DNA of 13,108 nt from JBNJEL01 sp051745835 (lineage in GTDB: Bacteria > Bacillota > Halanaerobiia > Halobacteroidales > Acetohalobiaceae): the NCBI GenBank assembly GCA_051745835.1, contig JBNJEL010000053.1, positions 1-13,108 of the forward strand. Reading direction: 5' to 3'. Shown one piece after another: positions 6,151-13,108 of this stretch. Numbering within the stretch: the first letter of the stretch is position 1; each line of letters starts with the position of its first letter. The translations under genes and the position numbers were made by a program. The notes under the pieces are model-generated. The model was not told where the DNA came from. It saw only the letters and a program-made list of their open reading frames with translations, and did not search any database.

Positions 6151-7059
6151 GTGGCAGAGATAATTAAGTCACGGACAGAGTCAAATTTTTCACCGCAATT
6201 TATGAAAGTTAATCAACAGATTAAAGTAAAAAAAGCAACTAAACAGCGTAAAATTAGTTCAGTGTTATTTTCAATTAGTTTTGCTTTTTTTATAGGTTAT
6301 TGTTATGAGGTTAGTAGTTATTATAATTATTTTTTGTATCCTGGCATGTTATTCTTTATTATATTTTTATGTAATGGTAGTCATGCAGTTACTGGATTAC
6401 AATCTTATCAGAACTATACTAGTCCCAAAAGTAATTCAGCTAATAAATGTAGAGGAGATGAAGGTGAAGATGAATTTATTAAGAAAGTAGTTAATATTTT
6501 GAAAGATAGTGATTTTAGGGTGATTAATAATCTTTATTTTGCAGGTAATAATGATTACTTAAGACAGATAGATTCTTTAATAATTGGTCGTAAGAATTTA
6601 TATGTGATTGAAGTTAAAAAATGGCGTGGATTAATTGTAGGGACAAGTACTGAGCAGAATTGGAAAATTTATAATGGTAATTATAAAGGTAGTAGAAGAA
6701 ATCCCTATCTACAGAATAAGCAACATGTAATTGATGTTAAAAAGTTAGTTGGCGACTTATTGCCAGCAGAATCGCAAATATATAATGTAGTTATTAATAT
6801 GGAACGAGATGCTATCTTTAATGTTCGTGATAAGTATAGGACAAAGATTTATGATAATTGGTATGATTTACTATATTGGATTAAATACAGTGAGGATAAA
6901 GAAGATAAGTCAGTGTTTTTAAAACAGCCAGAAGAAATAATAGAACGATTAATGGATAATCATTATATAGAGTTATGTAAGAGTGAGTTGAAGATTAATC
7001 AAGTAGAGCTTTATGAATTTAATTTATATAATATGCTATCCCAAGGTATTATCAATTAA
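6151..7059 (+). CDS. membrane-anchored NERD-domain (nuclease-related) protein
   Basis: This 302-aa protein has two hydrophobic segments (about 36-52 and 60-80) and then a NERD domain (PF08378 type) at about 103-220. The domain shows the restriction-endonuclease-like pattern: G-E-D-E at 105-108, Q-I-D with D141, and E154-V-K156 followed by K-W-R-G. R-N-P-Y-L-Q-N-K-Q-H at 183-192 is the conserved N-P...Q...H segment of the family. A DNA-cleaving or DNA-binding activity is therefore plausible but unproven. The start is GTG, supported by AGGGGGA at 6137-6143; the next in-frame ATG (codon 18) has no such site. The gene follows the zinc-ribbon gene after a 156-bp gap, which has a TATACT at 6093-6098 as a possible -10, so it may be transcribed separately. 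It ends convergently with the tRNA gene. Its codons are very AT-rich. Confidence 0.85.
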   Translation: MAEIIKSRTESNFSPQFMKVNQQIKVKKATKQRKISSVLFSISFAFFIGYCYEVSSYYNYFLYPGMLFFIIFLCNGSHAVTGLQSYQNYTSPKSNSANKCRGDEGEDEFIKKVVNILKDSDFRVINNLYFAGNNDYLRQIDSLIIGRKNLYVIEVKKWRGLIVGTSTEQNWKIYNGNYKGSRRNPYLQNKQHVIDVKKLVGDLLPAESQIYNVVINMERDAIFNVRDKYRTKIYDNWYDLLYWIKYSEDKEDKSVFLKQPEEIIERLMDNHYIELCKSELKINQVELYEFNLYNMLSQGIIN

Positions 7060-7065
7060 ATCACA

Positions 7066-7091
7066 ATAAAAAATCCTGCCTCAAAGGCAGG
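7066..7091 (-). terminator. intrinsic terminator of tRNA-Leu
   Basis: CCTGCC (7075-7080) and GGCAGG (7086-7091) form a stem with a five-base loop. On the minus strand the stem is followed by ATTTTTTATT, a proper U-tract. The plus side has no T-run, so it serves the minus-strand tRNA and only weakly, if at all, the convergent NERD gene. Confidence 0.82.
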
Positions 7092-7114
7092 TGTCACAAT
7101 CCCTATTATATTAA

Positions 7115-7202
7115 TGGTGCCGAAGATGGGAGTCGAACCCATACGGAGCGAGGCTCCATTGGATTTTGAATCCAACGCGTCTGCCAATTCCGCCACTTCG
7201 GC
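7115..7202 (-). tRNA. tRNA-Leu (anticodon CAA)
   Basis: Read on the minus strand, the gene starts GCCGAAGTGGCGGAATTGGC, typical of bacterial tRNA-Leu. The acceptor stem GCCGAAG pairs with CTTCGGC, with discriminator A and an encoded CCA (7115-7117). The anticodon stem TTGGA/TCCAA holds the loop TTCAAAA, giving anticodon CAA, which reads UUG. A long variable arm (GAGCC-TC-GCTC region) and a GGTTCGACTCC T-arm are present, as expected for a class II tRNA. It is an 88-nt gene including CCA. It has its own promoter and terminator. Confidence 0.96.
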
Positions 7203-7211
7203 ACATTTAAT

Positions 7212-7240
7212 ATAATAACATATGACCTCTAAATTTGCAA
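7212..7240 (-). promoter_or_regulatory. promoter of tRNA-Leu
   Basis: On the minus strand, TTGCAA (7235-7240) is followed by a 17-bp spacer and TATTAT (7212-7217), ten bases before the mature 5' end of the tRNA at 7202. It lies downstream of the terminator of the SLH gene, so the tRNA is independently transcribed. Confidence 0.75.
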
Positions 7241-7261
7241 GCCTAATTCAACGGAAAATAG

Positions 7262-7293
7262 AAAAGAGCCTGCTTGATTATCAAGCAGGCTCT
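7262..7293 (-). terminator. intrinsic terminator of the SLH-protein gene
   Basis: A perfect 13-bp stem AGAGCCTGCTTGA / TCAAGCAGGCTCT (7265-7277 with 7281-7293) has a three-base loop. On the minus strand it is followed by TTTTCTATTTTCC. It begins six bases after the stop codon of the gene at 7299. Confidence 0.9.
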
Positions 7294-7298
7294 AAGAC

Positions 7299-8597
7299 TT
7301 AAGATAATAGATCACTGGTTAACATTTTAGATGCAGCCCGTTGAATTAGCTCCACTTCAGCTAACTTTCTTAGTCGTGTCCAGTTTTGATCTAATAAGGC
7401 TTTCGTTACATCAACTGGCAATCCAGCCTTCATAGCAACTGCTTCTACTAAACGCTCTTGACCAAGATCTTCAAGCGCATTCCAATCAGTATCGAGAAGG
7501 GCTGCTGCTTCTTGATAGGTCAAGCCTTGCTTAATTAGTTGCGTTTCAATGCCTATTCTTAACTTTGGCTCCAAACGTTCATAATCTCCATGAGCAATCA
7601 ATTCTAAATCATGTGGTGACAAGAAGTCATTAGTAAGCTGGCTAACTTTCTCTTTAGCCTTCTTTTTTACCACTTCTGTATCTCCTTGTGAGAGTTTCAT
7701 CACTTCCTGTGGATCGAAGAGTCCATTACTTAAATCACTTACTTCGGCAGCTACATCTGCTTTAGTAATTACCCCGTATGCCTTTAAGTACTCAACTTTA
7801 TTATTTTGATTTGCTAACAGATGTAGATTATCATTTGTTTTTAACTCTGTTAGATCTACTAGCCGATTATTACGACCAATTAGTGCTTCATCACCTACAA
7901 CTAGAACCATCTCTGTACCATCACTCTTCTTAATTTTAATCTTATTAGCAGTTGGATACTTAGCTTGCAAAGTACCGTCAATTATTCTCAGCTGTAAGGT
8001 GTGGTGTAACATCTTGGCTGCTTCCGCTCGTGTTACTGGAGCTTGTGGTCTAAATGTACCATCAGGATAGCCATTAATAATCTTTAATTTGGAAGCTAGG
8101 TTAATGGAGTTATTAGCCCAGTAATCAGTCGCGGGAATATCGCTGTACTGCTTATCTTTAAGCTTAATCTCTGTCTCAGTTCGATTTAACTCTAAAGCCC
8201 TGATTAACATTGTAACTAACTCAGCTCGACTAATCTCTTTATCCGGTCGAAAGGTCTGATCAGGATAGCCGGTAATGATCTGCTTGTGGACTAATGAGGC
8301 GATATACCCCTTGGCTGGATGGCTTTGAATATCTGTTAAGTTAGTCGTAAAGACCATCTCTAACTCCAGTCCTTTAGCCAGACCAACAGCAAACTCCTCT
8401 CTGGTAATTGGTTGATTGGGTTTGAATTTGTTCCCGTCATAAGTCTGTAAAATATCTTTGCTTAGTAAGTTCGTAATCTCTTCGTAAGCCCAGTGTCCAG
8501 TAATGTCTGTTGCATAATTGGTAGCATAAACTGGTAGACTAAATCCTACAATTAAAAGTGCAATTAATGATATGATAATAACTCTTTTCTGCATCAT
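7299..8597 (-). CDS. exported S-layer-homology (SLH) domain protein with C-terminal helical repeats
   Basis: A 432-aa secreted protein. Residues 1-25 are a signal peptide (M-Q-K-R, hydrophobic core, V-Y-A cleavage). Three SLH domains follow at about 29-77, 88-137 and 152-201, recognised by the D-I...HWA / Y-W-A starts, G-Y-P-D-x-T-F-R-P turns and I-T-R-E, I-S-R-A-E, V-T-R-A-E motifs. SLH triplets bind pyruvylated secondary wall polymer, so the protein should sit on the cell surface. Residues about 213-276 form a beta-rich segment (G-D-E-A-L-I-G-R-N-N ... L-K-T-N-D). Residues 290-426 are about four degenerate 34-residue helical repeats ending in D-W-x-x-L / N-W-x-x-L type turns. Two ATGs start the frame; GGAGAGGAG is four bases from the first and seven from the second (8594), so initiation at codon 2 is equally possible. 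The ligand or activity of the C-terminal part is unknown. Confidence 0.9.
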   Translation of the reverse strand: MMQKRVIIISLIALLIVGFSLPVYATNYATDITGHWAYEEITNLLSKDILQTYDGNKFKPNQPITREEFAVGLAKGLELEMVFTTNLTDIQSHPAKGYIASLVHKQIITGYPDQTFRPDKEISRAELVTMLIRALELNRTETEIKLKDKQYSDIPATDYWANNSINLASKLKIINGYPDGTFRPQAPVTRAEAAKMLHHTLQLRIIDGTLQAKYPTANKIKIKKSDGTEMVLVVGDEALIGRNNRLVDLTELKTNDNLHLLANQNNKVEYLKAYGVITKADVAAEVSDLSNGLFDPQEVMKLSQGDTEVVKKKAKEKVSQLTNDFLSPHDLELIAHGDYERLEPKLRIGIETQLIKQGLTYQEAAALLDTDWNALEDLGQERLVEAVAMKAGLPVDVTKALLDQNWTRLRKLAEVELIQRAASKMLTSDLLS

Positions 8598-8813
8598 CAG
8601 ACTCCTCTCCTTAGTTCTAATTTAAATGATACCATAAGCGCTAAGCTATATCTATCTTTTAGTTGATGTAATTTATGAGTCTCATAGCTAGAGTTACTTA
8701 CTCCTCTTTATTTATCCTAAATTTCTAATTTTAACAGGGATTAGCTATCTTTTGCGGAAGTATTAATTAAAGAAATCAAGTAGTAAATTGCGGATAGATG
8801 AGGTGATTGATTA
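8598..8813. other. divergent intergenic region, 216 bp
   Basis: This gap separates the minus-strand SLH gene from the plus-strand 8814 operon, so it must hold two promoters. I cannot assign a convincing -35/-10 pair for either. A 13-bp palindrome TATGAGTCTCATA lies at 8674-8686 and could be an operator. The gap is AT-rich and shows no ORF or RNA gene that I can support. Confidence 0.5.
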
Positions 8814-9281
8814 ATGAAGAAATTATTCCTAGCGATAATCATTTTAGGAGTTGCTATGTTATTATCAACTGGTTATCAGAATTTAACTAATTCTCAGTTA
8901 ACTGTTGCCGGGGTTAATATTACTGCTATTAAGCAGGATTTATCATCATTAATTAATGGTACTAAGAATTTCAGTAGTGAATTAAAGCCTGATCAAGCCG
9001 AATCAAAAGATGTAGCGCAGTCTAATCAAGGTGAGATTCACATTGAAGGTGAAATTAAGAAGTTAAAGAGTAAACCGCGAGCAATCGAGATTAAGCTACA
9101 TGCTGGTGATCATCATGACCAAGTGGAAAATCCCATCTTAATTGCTAAGCGAGCTAAGTTCTATATTCGTGATCAACAAGTTAATTTTAGTAACTTACAG
9201 GCAGGAGATATAGTAGGAATTATTCTCAATCAACAGGGTAAAGCACGTAAAATTACAGTTTATAATCGTACTGAGGAATAA
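8814..9281 (+). CDS. small membrane-anchored protein with DUF5666-like beta domain
   Basis: A 155-aa protein with an N-terminal hydrophobic segment (3-20). It has no cysteine for a lipobox and no clear cleavage site, so I read it as an anchor with the rest outside. A polar linker (about 40-72) leads to a beta-rich domain at 73-151 with G-E-I-H-I-E-G at its start and L-Q-A-G-D-I-V-G-I-I-L near 128-138. The pattern of residue, then short strand, then L-x-x-G-D-x-V strand and closing K-x-I-T-V strand resembles the small beta modules called DUF5666. A similar stretch occurs in the divergent SLH protein. AGGTGAT at 8801-8807 supports the ATG. polA follows after 13 bp, so this gene leads the polA operon. 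The function is unknown. Confidence 0.78.
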   Translation: MKKLFLAIIILGVAMLLSTGYQNLTNSQLTVAGVNITAIKQDLSSLINGTKNFSSELKPDQAESKDVAQSNQGEIHIEGEIKKLKSKPRAIEIKLHAGDHHDQVENPILIAKRAKFYIRDQQVNFSNLQAGDIVGIILNQQGKARKITVYNRTEE

Positions 9282-9294
9282 GAGGAGGAGTATT

Positions 9295-11910
9295 ATGTCA
9301 GATAAGCAGCAGTTATTTTTATTAGATGGCAGTAGTTTATTACACCGCGCTTTCTATGCGCTGCCGGATAGTTTACAGACATCAGAGGGCTTATGTACTA
9401 ATGGTGTCTTCGGTTTTACTAAGATGTTATTACGGTTAATTGAGGAGGAGGATCCCGATCTATTAGCGGTTGCTTTTGATTTAGCTGGTGATACCTTTCG
9501 TCATGAGGAATATCAAGACTATAAGGCTAATCGTAAGGAGACACCGGATAAGTTAAAGCCGCAGTTTGAACTGACTAAAGAGGTCTTAGCTGGCTTTAGG
9601 ATTCCCACTTTGGAGCTCGAGGGCTATGAAGCGGATGATATTATTGGTACTCTAGCTCGTCAGGCAGAAGAAGCAGGTTATGAGGTTACAATTGTAACCG
9701 GTGACCGGGATGCACTGCAGCTAATTACTGACCAGACAACGATTAGGTATACTAAACGCGGCATTACCGATATAGTAGATTATGATTTAGAGAAATTTAG
9801 AGAAGAGTATCAATTAGAGCCTAAGAAGTTAATCGATAAGAAGGGGCTGATGGGGGATTCATCTGATAATATTCCTGGGGTTGATGGGATTGGCGATAAG
9901 ACCTCAACTAAGTTACTCCATCAGTTTGACTCTTTAGAGGAAGTATTAGAGAATATCGATCAAGTTTCAGGTAAAAAGCGGAAGCAGACGCTTAAAGAGC
10001 AGGCAGATCGAGCCCGGATGAGTAAAGAGTTGGCGACGATTAAGGTCGATGTGCCAGTCGAATATGACTTAGAGCAGTGTAAGCTCGAAGAACCGGATCA
10101 AGAGCAATTAATTGAGGTCTTTGATCGGTTGGAGTTTAATACATTATTAAAGGAGTTTGGCGGCCACCAAGTTTTAGAAACACCGGAGGATTATAAAGTA
10201 ATTACAGATATTGCACAACTCGGTAAATTGATGGCTGACTTAGCTGAGGTAGATCGTTTTAGCTTTAAGTTTAACTTTAGCTCGACTGAGCCTTATCAGC
10301 AGGAAGTCGTCGGGTTAGCAGTAGCAACTTCTCAGCAGAGTTATTATCTAGATGGCAGAGAGTTAGAGATAGAGCAGGCTGTGGCTAAGTTAAAGCCGTA
10401 CTTTATCAGTAACGATTTAGAGAAGCTAAGTATCCACTCTAAAGCTAATCTAACTTACTTATTAGAACAGGGAATTGAAGTAGAGGGACTTAAGTTTGAT
10501 CCACTAGTAGCAGCTTACTTATTAGAACCATCAGCTAAGGAGCAGGATTTAGCTACAATTTTAGGTGATTACTTACAGTTAGAGTTAGCAGAGGTAGAAG
10601 AGCAAGGTGCAGCGGAAGTACAGCAGGTTAAAGCGCTATTTAAGTTAAGGGAAGAATTAATGGCTCAGTTAGAAGAGTATGATTTAATGGAGCTCTTTAC
10701 TGATCTAGAGTTACCGTTAATTCCTATCTTAGCTGAGATGGAGCTTAATGGAATTAAAGTAGATCAAGCGAAGTTAGAAGATTTAGCAGCTCAGTTAGAA
10801 GAGAAGTTAGAGCAACTGCGCAGTCGTGCTTATCAGTTAGCAGGTGAGGAGTTTAATCTTAATTCTCCCCAACAGTTAGGTGAGATTCTCTTTGAAAAGT
10901 TAGGGTTGCCGGTAATTAAACGTACTAAGACCGGTTATTCGACTAGCGCTGATGTATTAGAAGAGTTAGAGGATCAGCATGAGATTGTACCGTTGATCTT
11001 AGAGTATCGGCAGTATCAAAAGTTAAAGTCTACTTATGTCGATCCGCTGCCGGAACTAATTAATCCAATAACGGAGCGCATCCATACTTCCTTTAATCAA
11101 TTAGTAACAGCGACAGGACGCTTAAGTAGCACTGACCCTAACCTCCAGAATATCCCGATTCGAACTGAGGAAGGACGTAAGATTAGGAGTGTCTTTGTGG
11201 CTGAGGAAGAACATCAATTAGTGGCAATCGACTATTCGCAGATAGAGTTGAGAATTTTAGCACATATCTCTGGTGATGAGAATCTAATTAAGGCTTATCA
11301 AGAGGATAGAGATATCCATACTAAGACAGCAGCAGAGGTCTTTGGTTTAGCCGAGGAGGAAGTTACTTCACAGAAACGCCGGCGGGCAAAAGCAATCAAT
11401 TTTGGAATTGCTTATGGAATAAGTCCGTGGGGTTTAGCACAGGATATTAATGTTAGTAAATCAGAGGCAGAGGAGTATATTAATCAATACTTAGACCGTT
11501 ATCCGCAAGTAAAAGAGTATATGGATCAGCAGATTGACCAGGCTAAAAGTGATGGCTATGTCACGACAATCTTAAATCGCCGCCGCTACTTACCGGAGAT
11601 CAATAGTAGTAATTATCATCGTCGTAGCTTCGGTGAACGAATGGCAATCAATACTCCGATTCAGGGTAGTGCAGCCGATATTATGAAATTAGCAATGTTA
11701 GCAGCAGAGAATGTTTTAGCGGAAGAAAAGTTGACGAGTCAGATGTTATTACAGGTACATGATGAACTAATCTTTGAAGTGCCGCAAGCTGAGCTAGAGC
11801 AATTAGTCAGTGTAATGACGACGAAGATGGAAGAGGTTATTGATTTAAAGGTACCATTACAGGTTGATGTTAAGGTAGGCACTAATTGGCGCGATATGCA
11901 TCAGCAGTAA
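9295..11910 (+). CDS. polA: DNA polymerase I
   Basis: An 871-aa family A polymerase that removes RNA primers and fills gaps in replication and repair. The 5' nuclease/flap domain occupies about 1-290, with metal-binding acidic residues D11, D62, E112/D114/D115, D137/D139 and D188/D191, then the helix-hairpin-helix G-V-D-G-I-G-D-K. The middle domain (about 295-480) has the proofreading fold but not its catalytic acids: the D-x-E site reads K325-F-N327, the next Asp is N385, and the final Tyr/Asp pair is G439/V442. The polymerase domain (about 490-871) is intact: motif A with D646, motif B R695-K699-F703-Y707, and motif C H822-D823-E824. F703 is the ddNTP-discriminating Phe. GAGGAGGAG gives a strong start 13 bp after the preceding gene, and tldD follows after 27 bp. 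Confidence 0.98.
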   Translation: MSDKQQLFLLDGSSLLHRAFYALPDSLQTSEGLCTNGVFGFTKMLLRLIEEEDPDLLAVAFDLAGDTFRHEEYQDYKANRKETPDKLKPQFELTKEVLAGFRIPTLELEGYEADDIIGTLARQAEEAGYEVTIVTGDRDALQLITDQTTIRYTKRGITDIVDYDLEKFREEYQLEPKKLIDKKGLMGDSSDNIPGVDGIGDKTSTKLLHQFDSLEEVLENIDQVSGKKRKQTLKEQADRARMSKELATIKVDVPVEYDLEQCKLEEPDQEQLIEVFDRLEFNTLLKEFGGHQVLETPEDYKVITDIAQLGKLMADLAEVDRFSFKFNFSSTEPYQQEVVGLAVATSQQSYYLDGRELEIEQAVAKLKPYFISNDLEKLSIHSKANLTYLLEQGIEVEGLKFDPLVAAYLLEPSAKEQDLATILGDYLQLELAEVEEQGAAEVQQVKALFKLREELMAQLEEYDLMELFTDLELPLIPILAEMELNGIKVDQAKLEDLAAQLEEKLEQLRSRAYQLAGEEFNLNSPQQLGEILFEKLGLPVIKRTKTGYSTSADVLEELEDQHEIVPLILEYRQYQKLKSTYVDPLPELINPITERIHTSFNQLVTATGRLSSTDPNLQNIPIRTEEGRKIRSVFVAEEEHQLVAIDYSQIELRILAHISGDENLIKAYQEDRDIHTKTAAEVFGLAEEEVTSQKRRRAKAINFGIAYGISPWGLAQDINVSKSEAEEYINQYLDRYPQVKEYMDQQIDQAKSDGYVTTILNRRRYLPEINSSNYHRRSFGERMAINTPIQGSAADIMKLAMLAAENVLAEEKLTSQMLLQVHDELIFEVPQAELEQLVSVMTTKMEEVIDLKVPLQVDVKVGTNWRDMHQQ

Positions 11911-11937
11911 GTAGATAACTGTTAAGGAGGGAACTAG

Positions 11938-13108
11938 ATGTTAAGTGAAGCAGAGATAAATCAGGTTTTACAAGCGGCTTTAGAACGAGGTGGAGAGTTT
12001 GCTGAACTTTTTTGGGAGCAAAAAGAGAGTAATCAGTTAAGTATGGAGAATAATCAGTTAGAAGAGGTGAAGACCGGTTATGATTTAGGCGTAGGGATTA
12101 GAGTTATCAACGGTGAGCAGGTCTCTTATGCTTATACCGATGATTTAACATTAGCTTCTTTAATCGAAACCGCTCAGGCAGCCGGTACAGCTAGTAAAGT
12201 AAGTGGTAATCAGACGATTAATAATCTATCACGCAGTAAGCCGCAATTAGTTCATCAGATTAAGCGTCGTCCAGAACAGATAGCTAAAGTTAAGAAGAAA
12301 GGAATTTTAGAGACTGCTAATCAAGCAGCCCGGGATGTTGATTCGCGCATTCAACAGGTGATGGTCAGTTACGTAGATTATAGTCAGCAGGTCTTAATTG
12401 CTAACTCTGAAGGTCGTTTAGTTGAGGATGAGCGAGTTCGTACTCGATTAATGGTTAATGCTATTGCTTCGGATGGTGAGATTATCCAGACTGGTCGTGA
12501 GACGCCGGGACGACACGTAGGTTTTGAACTATTTGATCAGTATCCGCCCGCCGAAGTAGGACGACAAGCAGGTGAGAAAGCAATTACTATGTTAGAGGCA
12601 CGACCAGCTCCTTCTGCTCGCATGCCTGTCGTGATCAATCACGGTTTTGGTGGAGTACTATTTCATGAAGCCTGTGGACATGGTTTAGAAGCTGATGCGA
12701 TTGATAAAGGTTCGTCAGTCTATACGGAGCGGATTGGAGAGCAGGTAGCTAATGAGAAAGTTACTGCAATTGATGATGCGACATTACTCAATGAATGGGG
12801 TTCATTTGGTGTAGATGATGAAGGAACTCCAGCGCAGAAGACAGTTTTGATTGAAGATGGTCGCTTAACTGATTATATGTATGATTTCAAGACAGCTAAG
12901 AAGGAAGGGCGAGCTTCGACAGGTAATGGTCGTCGTCAATCCTACCAATCACGTCCTGTGCCGCGAATGACTAATACCTTTATTGCGCCGGGTAAGTCAG
13001 AGCCTGATGAGATAATTGGTGCAGTAGACCGCGGGCTCTATGCTAAGAGTTTAAGCGGAGGACAGGTTGAACCAGCTACCGGAGACTTTACCTTTACTGT
13101 TGCCGAAG
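11938..13108 (+). CDS. tldD: TldD, zinc metalloprotease of the TldD/PmbA family (3' end missing)
   Basis: The first 390 codons are open to the right edge; family members are usually about 450-480 aa, so the final part is missing. The N-terminal domain has the modulator-of-gyrase fold typical of TldD/PmbA, including the V-G-I-R-V-I-N-G-E-Q segment. The protease signature is H243-E-A-C-G-H248-G-L-E, the HExxxH zinc site that separates TldD from its catalytically silent partner TldE/PmbA. It is followed by the expected G-S-F-G-V-D-D-E-G-T-P-A-Q-K-T stretch. In E. coli, TldD with TldE trims unfolded peptides and matures microcin B17. AAGGAGGG at 11924-11931 fixes the ATG. The gene starts 27 bp after polA and is probably co-transcribed with it. 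A tldE/pmbA partner would be expected just downstream, outside the window. Confidence 0.96.
   Translation, partial: MLSEAEINQVLQAALERGGEFAELFWEQKESNQLSMENNQLEEVKTGYDLGVGIRVINGEQVSYAYTDDLTLASLIETAQAAGTASKVSGNQTINNLSRSKPQLVHQIKRRPEQIAKVKKKGILETANQAARDVDSRIQQVMVSYVDYSQQVLIANSEGRLVEDERVRTRLMVNAIASDGEIIQTGRETPGRHVGFELFDQYPPAEVGRQAGEKAITMLEARPAPSARMPVVINHGFGGVLFHEACGHGLEADAIDKGSSVYTERIGEQVANEKVTAIDDATLLNEWGSFGVDDEGTPAQKTVLIEDGRLTDYMYDFKTAKKEGRASTGNGRRQSYQSRPVPRMTNTFIAPGKSEPDEIIGAVDRGLYAKSLSGGQVEPATGDFTFTVAE

Noticed and set aside
6305..6490. Plus-strand 61-codon open frame inside the NERD gene
   Set aside because: It overlaps the NERD CDS in another frame and simply reads the AT-rich TM-encoding DNA; no ribosome binding site of its own.
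4600..7202. Idea that the AT-rich block is an element integrated at the 3' end of tRNA-Leu
   Set aside because: I looked near 4600-4750 for a direct repeat of the tRNA 3' end and found none beyond a trivial TGGTG. There is also no integrase gene in the window. The base composition difference stands, but tRNA-targeted integration is not supported.
8674..8686. Palindrome TATGAGTCTCATA as a known operator
   Set aside because: The dyad is real but short, single, and matches no regulator motif I know, so I list it only within the intergenic description.

Overview
The window looks like chromosomal DNA of a low-GC Gram-positive anaerobe, most likely an anaerobic halophile of the Halanaerobiales type. 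The clues are AT-rich third codon positions, strong AGGAGG-type ribosome binding sites, acidic proteins, a surface protein with an S-layer (SLH) anchor, a DUF2325-feoA-feoB iron locus, and an FtsA-like ATPase with a long C-terminal extension. The order-level assignment is an inference from gene style, not from a marker search.

Layout. (1) 2-1918: the 3' part of a large FtsA/PilM-type actin-fold ATPase. It is cut by the left edge and carries repeated beta-grasp-like modules at its C terminus. (2) 1919-4633: a ferrous-iron uptake locus, namely a DUF2325 protein, feoA and feoB, closed by a clear intrinsic terminator. Two recognisable sigma-A-type promoters and three to four Fur-box-like sequences lie in the two intergenic gaps, so iron-responsive repression is strongly suggested. 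(3) 4634-7059: a conspicuously AT-rich block of three plus-strand genes. These encode a two-TM protein of unknown family, a TM/coiled-coil/triple zinc-ribbon protein, and a membrane-anchored NERD-domain (nuclease-related) protein. (4) 7066-8597, minus strand: tRNA-Leu(CAA) with its own promoter and terminator, then an exported SLH-domain protein with its own terminator. (5) 8598-8813: a divergent intergenic region. (6) 8814-13108, plus strand: a small membrane-anchored protein with a beta domain, DNA polymerase I (871 aa, with decayed proofreading residues), and the first 390 codons of tldD, which is cut by the right edge. These three are closely spaced and probably co-transcribed.

How the genes work together. 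FeoA and FeoB form the Fe(II) importer, and the Cys-rich DUF2325 protein sits under its own Fur-box promoter beside them. The SLH protein and the small protein encoded divergently from it appear to share the same beta module, which suggests a common envelope role. PolA and TldD are housekeeping. The least explained parts are the AT-rich block with the NERD nuclease-like protein, the beta-grasp tail of the FtsA-like protein, and the tandem helical repeats at the end of the SLH protein. I see no CRISPR array, transposase, integrase or rRNA.
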